From Aureimonas sp. AU12 (GTDB taxonomy: Bacteria > Pseudomonadota > Alphaproteobacteria > Rhizobiales > Rhizobiaceae): 64,000 nt of DNA. The DNA is taken from assembly GCF_001463705.1 (NCBI RefSeq), contig NZ_BBWH01000001.1, positions 62,001 to 126,000 of the forward strand, in the 5' to 3' direction. Below the pieces are notes generated by a model. It was given only the letters and a program-made list of their open reading frames with translations. It made no database searches and was not told the origin of the DNA. The position numbers and the translations under genes were made by a program. The stretch's first letter is position 1; each line of letters starts with the position of its first letter. Below, one piece after another: positions 22,589 to 33,463 of this stretch.

Positions 22589-23733
22589 ATGACGCCTTCC
22601 GACGACGCCTCGTTCTCCCCGACCGAAACGGGCGTTCTGAACGCGCTTCCGCATCCGGTCTTCGTGCTCGGGCCCGACGGCAAGTTCGCGTTCGTGAACT
22701 CCGACGCCGAGCAGTTCTTCTCGTCCGGTGCCGCCAGCCTCGCCAAACGCAAGCTCAGCGACTTCATTCCATATGACAGCCCCATCTTCGGGTTGATCGA
22801 TCAGGTGCGCCAGAACCATTCGCGGATCAGCGAGTATCGGGTCGATGTCTCGTCGCCGCGCCTCGGCGGCGAGCGGCTGGTGGATGTCTACGTCTCCAGC
22901 ATGGCGGATCGACCGGAGCATCTGGTGGTGATGATCCAGTTGCGCTCGATCGCCGACAAGATGGACCGGCAACTGACCCATCGTTCCGCCGCTCGAACGG
23001 TTACGGGGCTGGCGGCGATGCTGGCCCATGAAATCCGCAACCCGCTCTCCGGCATCAAGGGCGCGGCGCAGTTGCTTGAAACGGCTGCGACCGACGAGGA
23101 CCGGGTGCTGACGCGCCTCATCCAGGAAGAGAGCGACCGCATCGTCAAGCTCGTCGACCGGATGGAGGTCTTCTCCGACCAGCGCCCGATCGAGCGCTCG
23201 GCCGTGAACATCCATTCCGTGCTCGAGCATGTGAAGACGCTGGCCAAGAGCGGATTCGCGCGCGGCATCCGCATTCACGAGACCTATGATCCCTCGTTGC
23301 CATCGGTCTATGCGAACCGCGACCAGCTCGTTCAGGTCTTCATCAACCTCCTGAAGAACGCCAGCGAAGCGGTCGCCGGGCGCGAGGATGGCGAGATCCG
23401 TCTCTCGACGGCCTTTCGCCCGGGTGTGCGGCTGTCCGTGCCGGGAACCAAGACACGCGTGACGCTGCCGCTGGAGTTCATCGTCGAGGACAACGGCGTC
23501 GGCGTGCCCGACGACATCCGCGAACACATCTTCGATCCGTTCGTGACTACGAAGCCGAGCGGTACGGGCCTCGGCCTCGCGCTCGTCGCCAAGATCATCG
23601 GCGACCACGGCGGCGTCATCGAATGCGAGTCTCATTCGGGGCACACGATGTTCCGCGTGCTCATGCCGGCCTGGACGGACCCCAAGCGCTCCGACGAGGC
23701 AGCCAACCAACCCATGGGAAGGCGGACCCGCTG

Positions 23734-23734
<1 letters not shown>
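22589..23734 (+). CDS. ntrB: Nitrogen regulation sensor kinase NtrB (GlnL)
   Basis: NtrB is the cytoplasmic histidine kinase/phosphatase that controls NtrC according to nitrogen status through PII. The 381 residues comprise an N-terminal PAS domain (about 15-125), the dimerisation/phospho-acceptor helix with the H-box [21 protein letters not shown] near residue 150, and a HATPase domain with the N-box [13 protein letters not shown]1 DNGVGVP and G2 GTGLGLAL. There are no membrane segments, as expected. Its TGA shares the A of the ntrC ATG. Confidence 0.96.
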
Positions 23735-25182
<1,448 letters not shown>

Positions 25183-25229
25183 GACCCGTTTCATTTTTCG
25201 TTGCATTTTAGACACAATACGTTGCAAGC

Positions 25230-25254
25230 ATGCCACGTGATTCACGGTGGGCAT
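25230..25254. promoter_or_regulatory. Imperfect dyad just before ntrY
   Basis: ATGCCAC (25230-25236) and GTGGGCAT (25247-25254) pair with one bulged base, enclosing GTGATTCAC-like symmetry. It ends four bases before the ntrY ATG and could mask ribosome entry or bind a regulator. Confidence 0.3.
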
Positions 25255-25257
25255 GGC

Positions 25258-27501
25258 ATGACGGTACAGCCGATATCGACCGAAGGGGATCTGCCGGCGC
25301 CGAGCGAGCGCCGTCGGTTCATGCTGGTGCCCGGCATTCTCGCCGTCATCGGCGCGTTGGTGACGGGCGCGATCTCCTTCGTGGTGCTGATGGGCCTGAC
25401 GCCGATTGCGCCGACGGACCGGGTCGTGACGATCGCCTCGCTCGTCAACGGCGTCTTCGTCGTTCTGCTCTGCACGCTCATCGCGCGCGAGGTGCTGCGC
25501 ATGACGAGCGCGCGGCGGAACGGCAAGGCGGCCTCGCGCCTGCATGTGCGCATCGTCGTGCTGTTTGCGATCGTCGCGGCGCTGCCGGCGCTGCTCGTCG
25601 CCGTCGTCGCCGGCATCACGCTCGATCTCGGGCTCGACCGCTGGTTCGAGATCCGCACGCGTGCCATCGTCGATTCGTCGATCAGCGTGGCCAAGGCCTA
25701 TGTCAACGAGAACGCCCGCAACCTGCAGGGCTCGACGATGTCGATGGCCTTCGATCTCGGAGCCCAGCGCCAGCTCTTCGATCTCGACCGGACCGGCTTC
25801 GAGCAGCTGATGACCGAGCAGGCGAAGGGGCGTTCGCTCCTCGGCGCGCAGTTGCTCACCGAAGACGGAACGCCGTTCCTGAAGGCCGACGTGCCGGTCG
25901 AGCGTCCGCTTCCGGTGCCGCCCACCGACGCGCTGCAGCAGGCCGCCGAAGGCAATCTCGTTTTCATCCCGCCGGGCGTCACCAATCTGGTCGGCGCGGT
26001 CATGCGGCTGCGCGGCTTCGGCGACGTCTATCTTTACACGGTGCGCGTCGTGGATCCGCAGGTCATCTCTGCGCTCAGCCTGATGGAAGAGCGAACCGCC
26101 GAATATTCCAGCCTGCAGAGCAACCGCTTCAACCTGCAGATCGCCTTCGCGCTGCTTTATCTCGGGATCACGCTGATCGTGCTCCTGTCGGCGATCTGGA
26201 CCGGTATTGGCGTCGCCGACCGGCTGGTGCGACCGATCCGTCTCCTGATCGGCGCCGCCGACGAGGTCAGCGAGGGCAATCTCGGCGTGTCCGTGCCGGT
26301 CCGCGCGTCGGACGGCGACGTCGGCTCGCTGTCGAACACGTTCAACAACATGATCCGCCAGCTCCGCAGCCAGCGTCACGAGCTCGTTCACGCCAAGGAC
26401 CTGATCGACGAGCGCCGTCGCTTCACCGAGGCGGTGCTGTCGGGTGTCACGGCCGGTGTCATCGGCGTCGGGGCGGACGGGCGCATCAGCATGTTGAACC
26501 CCTCGGCGGAGCGCATTCTGGCGACCCCGGCGAGCGAAGCCGTCGGCGAGCCGCTCGGTGTCCGCTTTCCGCTGATCGACGAGATCTACGAGAGCGCGCG
26601 GGCCTCGCGTCATGCCGAGCACCAGCAGCAGATCAAGCATCGCTCCCGCGAGCGCGAACGCGTGCTGACGATCCGGGTAACGTCCGAAGCGGTGGGCGAG
26701 GGTGCCTACCCCAGCGTCATCACGATCGACGACATCACCGATCTCGTGGATGCGCAGCGTTCCTCGGCCTGGGCCGACGTCGCTCGCCGCATTGCCCACG
26801 AGATCAAGAACCCGCTGACGCCCATCCAGCTCTCGGCTGAGCGCATCCGCCGCCGCTACGGCAAGATGATCGAGGGGGACCGCGAGGTCTTCGACCGCTG
26901 CGTCGACACGATCATCCGGCAGGTTTCCGATATCGGTCGAATGGTCGACGAATTTTCGACCTTTGCCCGCATGCCGAAGCCGAAGATGGAGGATCGCGAC
27001 CTGCGCGAGGCGCTCCGCGAGGCCGTCTTCATGCGCGAGATGGGCGATCACGGCATCACCTTCGACACCGGCTACGGCGACCAGCCGCTACTCGGCTCCT
27101 TCGACATCCGGCTGCTGTCCCAGGCCTTCGGCAACCTCGTGAAGAACGCGGTCGAGGCGATGGAGACGTTGGAGGGCCACAAGGGCCGAATCTCGATCGG
27201 CGCACGTACCGAAGGCGACATGCATGTCGTCGAGATCGCCGACAACGGCCGAGGATTTCCTCGCGAGGATCGCGACCGGCTGCTCGAACCCTATATGACG
27301 ACGCGGGAGAAGGGGACGGGGCTCGGCCTCGCCATCGTCCGCAAGATCGTCGAAGAGCATGGCGGCTCGATCGAACTCGACGACACGCCGAACGAGCCAC
27401 ATGGCGCGCTCGTGCGCATCCGGCTTCCCGCCACGCATGCCCCCGCGCCGGCTCGGATCGCTCCGGCACGCCCACACACGAACGAAGATGGTGAACGCTG
27501 A
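25258..27501 (+). CDS. ntrY: Membrane sensor kinase NtrY
   Basis: NtrY is the integral-membrane partner kinase of NtrX, linked to nitrogen and redox/oxygen responses in rhizobia and Brucella. The 747-residue protein has an N-terminal cluster of membrane helices (about 20-45, 55-75, 100-125), a periplasmic or extracytoplasmic sensor segment, a further helix at about 295-325 and a HAMP domain (DRLVRPIRLLIGAADEVSEG). A PAS domain follows, then the H-box RRIAHEIKNPLTPIQLSAER and HATPase boxes DNGRGFP and GTGLGLAI. ATG 25258 was chosen over an upstream TTG. Only 75 bases separate it from ntrC. Confidence 0.94.
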   Translation: MTVQPISTEGDLPAPSERRRFMLVPGILAVIGALVTGAISFVVLMGLTPIAPTDRVVTIASLVNGVFVVLLCTLIAREVLRMTSARRNGKAASRLHVRIVVLFAIVAALPALLVAVVAGITLDLGLDRWFEIRTRAIVDSSISVAKAYVNENARNLQGSTMSMAFDLGAQRQLFDLDRTGFEQLMTEQAKGRSLLGAQLLTEDGTPFLKADVPVERPLPVPPTDALQQAAEGNLVFIPPGVTNLVGAVMRLRGFGDVYLYTVRVVDPQVISALSLMEERTAEYSSLQSNRFNLQIAFALLYLGITLIVLLSAIWTGIGVADRLVRPIRLLIGAADEVSEGNLGVSVPVRASDGDVGSLSNTFNNMIRQLRSQRHELVHAKDLIDERRRFTEAVLSGVTAGVIGVGADGRISMLNPSAERILATPASEAVGEPLGVRFPLIDEIYESARASRHAEHQQQIKHRSRERERVLTIRVTSEAVGEGAYPSVITIDDITDLVDAQRSSAWADVARRIAHEIKNPLTPIQLSAERIRRRYGKMIEGDREVFDRCVDTIIRQVSDIGRMVDEFSTFARMPKPKMEDRDLREALREAVFMREMGDHGITFDTGYGDQPLLGSFDIRLLSQAFGNLVKNAVEAMETLEGHKGRISIGARTEGDMHVVEIADNGRGFPREDRDRLLEPYMTTREKGTGLGLAIVRKIVEEHGGSIELDDTPNEPHGALVRIRLPATHAPAPARIAPARPHTNEDGER

Positions 27502-28862
27502 TGGCATCGGACATCCTGATCGTCGATGACGAAGCTGATATCCGCGACCTGGTCGCCGGCCTGCTCGAGGACGAGGGGCACGAAACCCGGACGGCCAGCA
27601 ACTCCGACGCGGCGCTGCAATCCATCGCCGACAGGGTGCCGAGGCTGATCTTCCTCGACATCTGGCTGCAGGGCAGCCGGCTGGACGGGCTCGACATGCT
27701 TGACGCCATCAAGGCGCAGCACCCGGACGTGCCGGTCGTCATGATCTCCGGTCACGGCAATATCGAGACCGCCGTGTCGGCTATCCGCCGCGGCGCCTAT
27801 GATTATATCGAGAAGCCGTTCAAGGCCGATCGCCTCGTTCTGGTCGCCGAACGGGCACTGGAAAATTCCAAGCTCAAGCGCGAGGTCTCGGAGCTTAGGC
27901 GCCGGTCCTCCGATTCGCCGGAGCTTCTCGGCAAGTCGCACCCGATGAACCAGTTGCGCCAGACGATCGAACGCGTGGCGCCGACGAACAGCCGCGTGAT
28001 GATCCTCGGGCCGTCCGGTTCCGGCAAGGAGATGGTGGCGCGCGCGATCCATGCGGCGTCGGCCCGCTCGAAGGGGCCCTTCGTGGCGCTGAACGCAGCG
28101 GCGATTACGCCCGACCGGATGGAGGTCGAACTGTTCGGGACCGAGACCCCGCCCGGCGTCGAGCGCAAGGTCGGCGCGCTCGAGGAGGCGCATGGCGGCG
28201 TCCTGTATCTCGACGAGGTCGGCGACATGCCGCGAGAGACGCAGAACAAGATCCTGCGGGTGCTCACCGACCAGACCTTCGAACGCGTCAACGGCGCCAA
28301 GAAGGTGAAGGTCGATGTGCGCATCGTCTCCTCGACGGCGCAGAACCTTGAATCGCTGATGGCGGAGGGTACGTTCCGAGAGGACCTGTTCCATCGTCTG
28401 GCGGTGGTGCCGATCGCCGTGCCGCCGCTGGCCGATCGGCGCGCCGACATCCCCATGCTGATCGACGCGTTCATGAAGCAGATCGGCGAGCAGACCGGCA
28501 TCCGGCCAAAGGCGCTCAGCCCGGAGGCGCTCGCCGTTCTCCAGTCGAGCGACTGGCCGGGCAACATCCGTCAGCTTCGCAACAACATCGAGCGGCTGAT
28601 GATCCTGTCGCGCTCCGACGGCTCGGATGCGATCTCGGCGGACATGCTGCCGCACGAGGTCGGCGACATGCTGCCGCGCACGCCGAGCCAATCCGACGGG
28701 CGCATTCTGGCGCTGCCGCTGCGCGATGCGCGCGAGGTCTTCGAAAAGGAGTATCTCGTCGCGCAGATCAACCGCTTCGGGGGCAACATCTCCCGCACCG
28801 CCGAGTTCGTCGGCATGGAGCGCTCGGCGCTGCACCGCAAGCTGAAGTCGCTGGGCATCTGA
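27501..28862 (+). CDS. ntrX: Response regulator NtrX (AAA+ family, no GAFTGA loop)
   Basis: NtrX pairs with NtrY. Its 453 residues are a receiver (VDDEADIRDL, phosphorylated aspartate in IFLDIWLQG, lysine in YIEKPFKADR), an AAA+ domain with Walker A GPSGSGKEM and Walker B GGVLYLDEVGDMP, and a C-terminal Fis-type helix-turn-helix (TAEFVGMERSALHRKLKSLGI). Where NtrC has GAFTGA, this protein reads ELFGTETPPGVERKVGALEE, so it should not remodel sigma-54 polymerase; NtrX in other alphaproteobacteria shares that loss. ATG overlaps the ntrY stop in TGATG. Confidence 0.96.
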   Translation: MASDILIVDDEADIRDLVAGLLEDEGHETRTASNSDAALQSIADRVPRLIFLDIWLQGSRLDGLDMLDAIKAQHPDVPVVMISGHGNIETAVSAIRRGAYDYIEKPFKADRLVLVAERALENSKLKREVSELRRRSSDSPELLGKSHPMNQLRQTIERVAPTNSRVMILGPSGSGKEMVARAIHAASARSKGPFVALNAAAITPDRMEVELFGTETPPGVERKVGALEEAHGGVLYLDEVGDMPRETQNKILRVLTDQTFERVNGAKKVKVDVRIVSSTAQNLESLMAEGTFREDLFHRLAVVPIAVPPLADRRADIPMLIDAFMKQIGEQTGIRPKALSPEALAVLQSSDWPGNIRQLRNNIERLMILSRSDGSDAISADMLPHEVGDMLPRTPSQSDGRILALPLRDAREVFEKEYLVAQINRFGGNISRTAEFVGMERSALHRKLKSLGI

Positions 28863-28884
28863 CCCTAGCAGGAGAGCACGCCTC

Positions 28885-30261
28885 GTGAAGATCGTCATCT
28901 GCGGTGCCGGCCAAGTCGGCTATGGCATCGCCGAAAGCTTGGCCGCCGAGCAGAACGACGTGACGGTCATCGACACGTCGCCAACGCTGATCGCAGGCAT
29001 ACGCGAGACGATCGACGCCCGCGGTATCGTCGGCCATGGGGCCTTTCCGAGCGTGCTGGCCGAGGCGGGTGCGGGCGAGGCCGACATGCTCATCGCCGTG
29101 ACGCTGCACGACGAGGTGAACATGGTGGCCTGCCAGGTCGCCCATTCGCTCTTCAACGTGCCGACGAAGATCGCCCGCATCCGCTCGCAGGCCTATCTCC
29201 AGCCCGGCCACAACCCGCTCTTCTCGGCCGACAGCCTGCCGATCGACGTGGTGATTTCGCCCGAGCTCGAAGTGGCGCAGATGGTCTTGCGGCGGATCGC
29301 GCTACCGGGCGCGCTCGACACCGTCCGTTTCTCGGACGAGGCCATTGCGCTGTTGGCCATAGAGTGCCGCGAAGACTGTCCGATCCTCAATACGCCGCTC
29401 GGCCAACTGTCCGAATTGTTTCCCGATCTCGGCGCCACGGTCGTCGGCATCATGCGCGACGACGCGATCTTCATTCCGAACTCGGTGGACCAGCTTTATC
29501 CCGCCGATCTCGCCTACGTCGTCGTCGAGCAGATCCGCGTGCGGCGGACGCTGACGCTGTTCGGCCATGAGGAGCCCGACGTCGGGCGCATCGTGATCGC
29601 TGGCGGCGGCAATGTCGGGGTGGCGGTGGCGCGCGCCATGGAGAAGCAGAAGCTCGCTTCGAAGCTGCGGATCATCGAGGCGGACCGCTCGCGCGCGCTT
29701 CAGATTGCGGACGAGCTGAAGAAGACGATCGTGCTGCATGGCAGCGCCCTTGACCCGTTGATCCTCGAGGAGGCGGAAATCCGGGAGGCCGATCTCCTCG
29801 TCGCGCTGACGAACGACGATCAGGTGAACCTCCTCTCCAGCGCCATGGCGAAGCGTCTCGGGGCGCGCTCGAACATGACGCTGCTGAACAGCCGGACGTT
29901 CCAGCAGCTGGCGAAATCCATCGGCGTCGATGCGGTGATCAGCCCGAAGTCGGTGACGATCTCGCGCATTCTCCAGCATGTCCGGCGAGGTCGGATCCGC
30001 GCGGTGCACTCGGTCCAGAACGGGCTGGCGGAGGTCATTGAGGTCGAGGCGCTGGAGACGTCGCCTCTGGTCGGAAAGCCGCTGCGTGAGCTCGATCTGC
30101 CGGACGGGATGCGAATCGGGGCTGTGTCGCGCAACGGCGTGTTCATGCGACCGAACGCACAGACACGGATTCGCGCGAAGGACCGCGTCGTCATCTTCGT
30201 CCAGGCCGGTGCTGTGCGGCAGGTCGAGCAATTCTTTCGGGTCAGTCTTGAGTTCTTCTGA
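28885..30261 (+). CDS. trkA: Trk potassium uptake regulatory subunit TrkA
   Basis: TrkA is the cytoplasmic NAD/NADH-binding gating subunit of Trk/Ktr potassium channels. The 458 residues are two tandem RCK modules: the first Rossmann motif ICGAGQVGYGIAESLA at residue 4, the second VIAGGGNVGVAVARAME near residue 235, each followed by a TrkA_C domain. The start is GTG at 28885 with AGGAG ten bases ahead. The trkH/trkG channel gene is not in the window. The placement after ntrX and before hfq is typical of the order. Confidence 0.95.
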   Translation: MKIVICGAGQVGYGIAESLAAEQNDVTVIDTSPTLIAGIRETIDARGIVGHGAFPSVLAEAGAGEADMLIAVTLHDEVNMVACQVAHSLFNVPTKIARIRSQAYLQPGHNPLFSADSLPIDVVISPELEVAQMVLRRIALPGALDTVRFSDEAIALLAIECREDCPILNTPLGQLSELFPDLGATVVGIMRDDAIFIPNSVDQLYPADLAYVVVEQIRVRRTLTLFGHEEPDVGRIVIAGGGNVGVAVARAMEKQKLASKLRIIEADRSRALQIADELKKTIVLHGSALDPLILEEAEIREADLLVALTNDDQVNLLSSAMAKRLGARSNMTLLNSRTFQQLAKSIGVDAVISPKSVTISRILQHVRRGRIRAVHSVQNGLAEVIEVEALETSPLVGKPLRELDLPDGMRIGAVSRNGVFMRPNAQTRIRAKDRVVIFVQAGAVRQVEQFFRVSLEFF

Positions 30262-30508
30262 TGTCGCCTCGATACGGTCGATGGTTCTCGCCCCGTCAAT
30301 CGTCATCGGATCGCCGCTAACGAGAACCGGTGCTTGAAAGAACGGGCCGGACGTGTTCGAGAATGGAGCAGCGTCGGGTCCTCGGGCCCGCGTCGTCTTG
30401 AACGCGGCTGCCGCCGACTTCGGCGCGTCGGCCGGCGCACAAGACCCAACAAGCAGGTCTCTCTCGATTACCGGGCGAGCAAGCCAAGAACAAGATCGGA
30501 AGCCACTC

Positions 30509-30757
30509 ATGGCCGAGCGCACGCAGAACCTCCAGGATCTCTTCCTCAACACCGTCCGCAAGCAGAAGATCTCGCTGACGATCTTTCTCGTCAACGGCGT
30601 CAAGCTGACCGGCGTGGTCACGTCGTTCGACAATTTTTGCGTCCTGCTTCGTCGCGACGGGCACTCGCAACTTGTCTACAAGCACGCCATATCCACGATT
30701 ATGCCGTCGCAGCCCGTCAACATGAACGACGGTGGAGACGAAACCGGGAAAGACTGA
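30509..30757 (+). CDS. hfq: RNA chaperone Hfq
   Basis: Hfq forms a hexameric Sm ring that pairs small RNAs with messages. The 82 residues show the Sm1 motif from [22 protein letters not shown] with the proximal-face residues, and the Sm2 motif [17 protein letters not shown] (the family's YKHA). The open frame reaches further upstream, but ATG 30509, with GGAAG ahead, gives the normal Hfq length. The 247-base gap after trkA should hold its promoter. The C-terminal tail is short. Confidence 0.98.
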   Translation: MAERTQNLQDLFLNTVRKQKISLTIFLVNGVKLTGVVTSFDNFCVLLRRDGHSQLVYKHAISTIMPSQPVNMNDGGDETGKD

Positions 30758-32137
30758 TTGACCGAACTCGACAAAGAGAGCGCGCCGCGAGGCCCGATCG
30801 AGCACAAGCAGGCGATAACGCGGGCAGGGGTCTTCGTGCCCGTGCTCAAGCAGCGCGGGGCCCCCACCGAGGGCACGGAGACCGTGCGGCGGACGGACGA
30901 GGACCGCCTGATCGAGGCGGAGGGACTGGCGGCCGCCATCGATCTCCGGATCGTCGCGCGCGGCGTCATTCCCGTGTCGAAGGCGCAGCCCGCGACCCTG
31001 CTCGGCTCCGGCAAGGTCGAGGAGCTGAAGGCGCTGGTGGAGGCCGAGGAGATCGGCCTCGTGATCATCGATCACCCGCTGACGCCGGTGCAGCAGCGCA
31101 ATCTGGAAAAGGAACTGAACGCAAAGGTTCTCGACCGGACCGGGCTGATCCTCGAGATCTTCGGCAAGCGGGCGCGCACGAAGGAGGGTCGTCTTCAAGT
31201 CGAACTCGCGCACCTGAACTACCAGCGCGGCCGGCTCGTGCGCAGCTGGACCCACCTTGAGCGCCAGCGCGGCGGTGCCGGCTTTCTCGGTGGTCCCGGC
31301 GAGACGCAGATCGAGTCCGATCGGCGACAGCTGCAGGAAAAGATCAAGAAGCTCGAAAAGGAACTGGAGCAGGTGCGGCGGACCCGCACGCTACACCGGG
31401 CCAAGCGTAAGAAGGCGCCGCATCCCGTCATCGCGCTTGTCGGCTACACCAATGCTGGCAAGTCGACGCTGTTCAACAAGGTGACGGGCGCCGATGTTCT
31501 GGCGAAGGATCTGCTCTTCGCGACGCTCGATCCGACGCTGCGCCGGATCACGCTCGCGCACGGCACCGAAGTGATCTTCTCCGACACGGTCGGTTTCATT
31601 TCCGACCTCCCGACGCATCTGGTGGCCGCGTTCCGCGCGACGCTCGAAGAGGTGATCGAGGCCGAGATCGTCCTACATGTCCGCGACATGTCGGACCCCG
31701 ATGCGAGGGCACAGGCCTCCGATGTCGAGAAGATCCTGACGGATCTGGAAATCGATATCGGCGATCCCGAGCACGTGGTCGAGATCTGGAACAAGGTCGA
31801 CCGGCTAGACGAAGGCGCCCGGGCCCATCTCGAAGCGGTGGCGGCCTCGCAGCCTGGCGGGCGAACGGCTCATGTCGTTTCCGCCTTGACCGGCGAAGGC
31901 GTCGACGCACTGCTGGCGGATATCGAACGCCGCATCGCCGGGCGGGCGGATCAGGTCGCACTCGACGTGCCCTCGGACAGCATGCAGCTTCTGCCGTGGC
32001 TCTACGAGAATTCGATCGTGCGCGAGCGCGAGGATCTCGAAGACGGCGGCGTTCATCTGGTGCTCGACGTGACGCGTCAGGCGCGCACCGACCTGCAGCG
32101 GATGGGCACGCGCTACCCGAACGTCCGCTTCGACTGA
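30758..32137 (+). CDS. hflX: Ribosome-associated GTPase HflX
   Basis: HflX is a GTPase that splits stalled or stressed ribosomes. The 459 residues contain the HflX N-terminal domain (AVIPVSKAQPATLLGSGKVEEL-type region near residue 75), the linker with GGPGETQIESDRR, and the GTPase domain with G1 VGYTNAGKSTLFN, G3 DTVGFISDLP and G4 NKVD. The start is TTG at 30758, directly touching the hfq stop; no later ATG or GTG would keep the conserved N-terminus. hfq-hflX is a classic pair. Confidence 0.95.
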   Translation: MTELDKESAPRGPIEHKQAITRAGVFVPVLKQRGAPTEGTETVRRTDEDRLIEAEGLAAAIDLRIVARGVIPVSKAQPATLLGSGKVEELKALVEAEEIGLVIIDHPLTPVQQRNLEKELNAKVLDRTGLILEIFGKRARTKEGRLQVELAHLNYQRGRLVRSWTHLERQRGGAGFLGGPGETQIESDRRQLQEKIKKLEKELEQVRRTRTLHRAKRKKAPHPVIALVGYTNAGKSTLFNKVTGADVLAKDLLFATLDPTLRRITLAHGTEVIFSDTVGFISDLPTHLVAAFRATLEEVIEAEIVLHVRDMSDPDARAQASDVEKILTDLEIDIGDPEHVVEIWNKVDRLDEGARAHLEAVAASQPGGRTAHVVSALTGEGVDALLADIERRIAGRADQVALDVPSDSMQLLPWLYENSIVREREDLEDGGVHLVLDVTRQARTDLQRMGTRYPNVRFD

Positions 32138-32141
32138 TCGC

Positions 32142-32181
32142 AGGGCATGTCCAGTGAACCTATAGTCGCTGGACATGCCCT
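32142..32181. terminator. Bidirectional terminator between hflX and mazG
   Basis: AGGGCATGTCCAG (32142-32154) and CTGGACATGCCCT (32169-32181) are a perfect 13-bp inverted repeat with a 14-base loop. It lies between convergent genes and runs into the mazG stop codon. Confidence 0.7.
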
Positions 32182-33058
32182 AGGAGACGGGGCCGGCGGT
32201 TTTCGACGCCACCCAGAGCGCTTCCTGGTCGTCCAGCGTCATGGATTTCAGGTCACGCGCGTCGAGGGCCGCGCTCGCTTCCATCGCCGCAAACCGCCCG
32301 CGGAATTTTGCGACCGTGCGCCGTAAGGCCTGATCCGGATCGATCTTGCAGCGGCGCCCGAGATTGACGGCGGTGAAGAGGATATCGCCGAGCTCGTCCT
32401 CCTGCGCATCGCGATCGGCCGAGGCCACGACGGTTTCGAACTCGTCGGTTTCCTCGCGGAGCTTGGCGATGATCGGCTTCACCTCGGTCCAGTCGAAACC
32501 GACGGTCGCGGCCTTTTCCTGCACCTTGCGGGCCAGAAGCAGCGCCGGGAACGCGCCGGGAATGCCGGCCAGAAGTCCGGTCGGCGGCGCGGCCTCAGAG
32601 CCGGGCAACCAGTCACCTGTGACGACCTTGCCGGCATCCACCGCCTCGTGGCGGAGGCGGCGCGCCTCGGCGCGCTCGCGCTTTTCCTCGGCCTTGATGC
32701 GCTCCCACTGACCCTTGGCCGAGCGTGCGCTTCGTGCGGTTTCGTCGCCGAAGACATGCGGATGGCGTCGGATCATCTTGCGCGTCACGGTCTCGACGAC
32801 ATCGTCGAAGGTGAACAGCTCGGCCTCGGCGGCGAGCTGCGCGAAGTAGACAACCTGCAGCAAAAGGTCGCCGAGTTCCTCGCGCAGATCCTCGGGATCG
32901 CGGCGCTCGATCGCGTCGACGACCTCGTAGGTTTCCTCGATCGTATACGGCACGATCGTATCGAAGCTCTGCTCAAGGTCCCACGGGCAGCCGGACCCGG
33001 GCTCGCGGAGCGCGCGCATGATCTCGACCAATCGGGTGACGTCGCGGGAGGGTTCCAT
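32180..33058 (-). CDS. mazG: Nucleoside triphosphate pyrophosphohydrolase MazG
   Basis: MazG hydrolyses (d)NTPs to monophosphates and is linked to nucleotide-pool cleaning and ppGpp control. The 292 residues hold two MazG domains: the first with GSGCPWDLEQSFDTIVPYTIEETYEVVDAI and the EExxE-type metal site in DLREELGDLLLQVVYFAQLA, the second with REETDEFETVV and DELGDILFTAVNLGRR. Both metal-binding helices look intact. The ATG at 33058 is followed upstream by a 405-base gene-free stretch that should carry its promoter. Confidence 0.95.
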   Translation of the reverse strand: MEPSRDVTRLVEIMRALREPGSGCPWDLEQSFDTIVPYTIEETYEVVDAIERRDPEDLREELGDLLLQVVYFAQLAAEAELFTFDDVVETVTRKMIRRHPHVFGDETARSARSAKGQWERIKAEEKRERAEARRLRHEAVDAGKVVTGDWLPGSEAAPPTGLLAGIPGAFPALLLARKVQEKAATVGFDWTEVKPIIAKLREETDEFETVVASADRDAQEDELGDILFTAVNLGRRCKIDPDQALRRTVAKFRGRFAAMEASAALDARDLKSMTLDDQEALWVASKTAGPVS

Positions 33059-33463
33059 GGGGCGCTCGCTGGGGTTCGAAGCTTCTCGTTTCTTTGCCAG
33101 CCAAGCGAGCCATCGGTCAATCGATGCATGACGCGGCTCGGACGTCGGGACCAGACGGTTCCGACTTCGGACGTCGGAGCAACTGACTGACGATAAGAGA
33201 GGCTAGAACTATCGGGGGAGACTACCCAGGTGCCAAACTCGCGACGACCTACCCATCTGGCACAATCCAACGATGGCATAATATGGATTATGGAACATAA
33301 CGCGGCGGAGGCTAAGGTATTGATTGCGTTGGGTATATGGTTAACGCGTCTATCCCTCGTCTTCTTCGACATCGAGACCAGATAGCGTCCGACCGCCAAT
33401 CAGCCGCCATCACTGCCTCCAATGCCCGGAAACCCGGCCTTCGACGTTGCCGAACTTTGGCGT
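33059..33463. other. 405-base gene-free stretch upstream of mazG
   Basis: No believable gene is seen. Part of it (about 33268-33345) is clearly richer in A and T than its surroundings and holds a perfect dyad CATAAT-ATGG-ATTATG at 33277-33292, resembling -10 elements on both strands. An 11-base direct repeat lies at 33138-33148 and 33167-33177. It probably carries the mazG promoter and possibly a small RNA. Confidence 0.5.
33138..33177. repeat. Two copies of an 11-base repeat upstream of mazG
   Basis: TCGGACGTCGG occurs at 33138-33148 and 33167-33177, 29 bases apart (near three helical turns). Each copy contains the palindrome GACGTC. The position 80-120 bases upstream of mazG suggests paired regulator sites. 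Confidence 0.4.
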
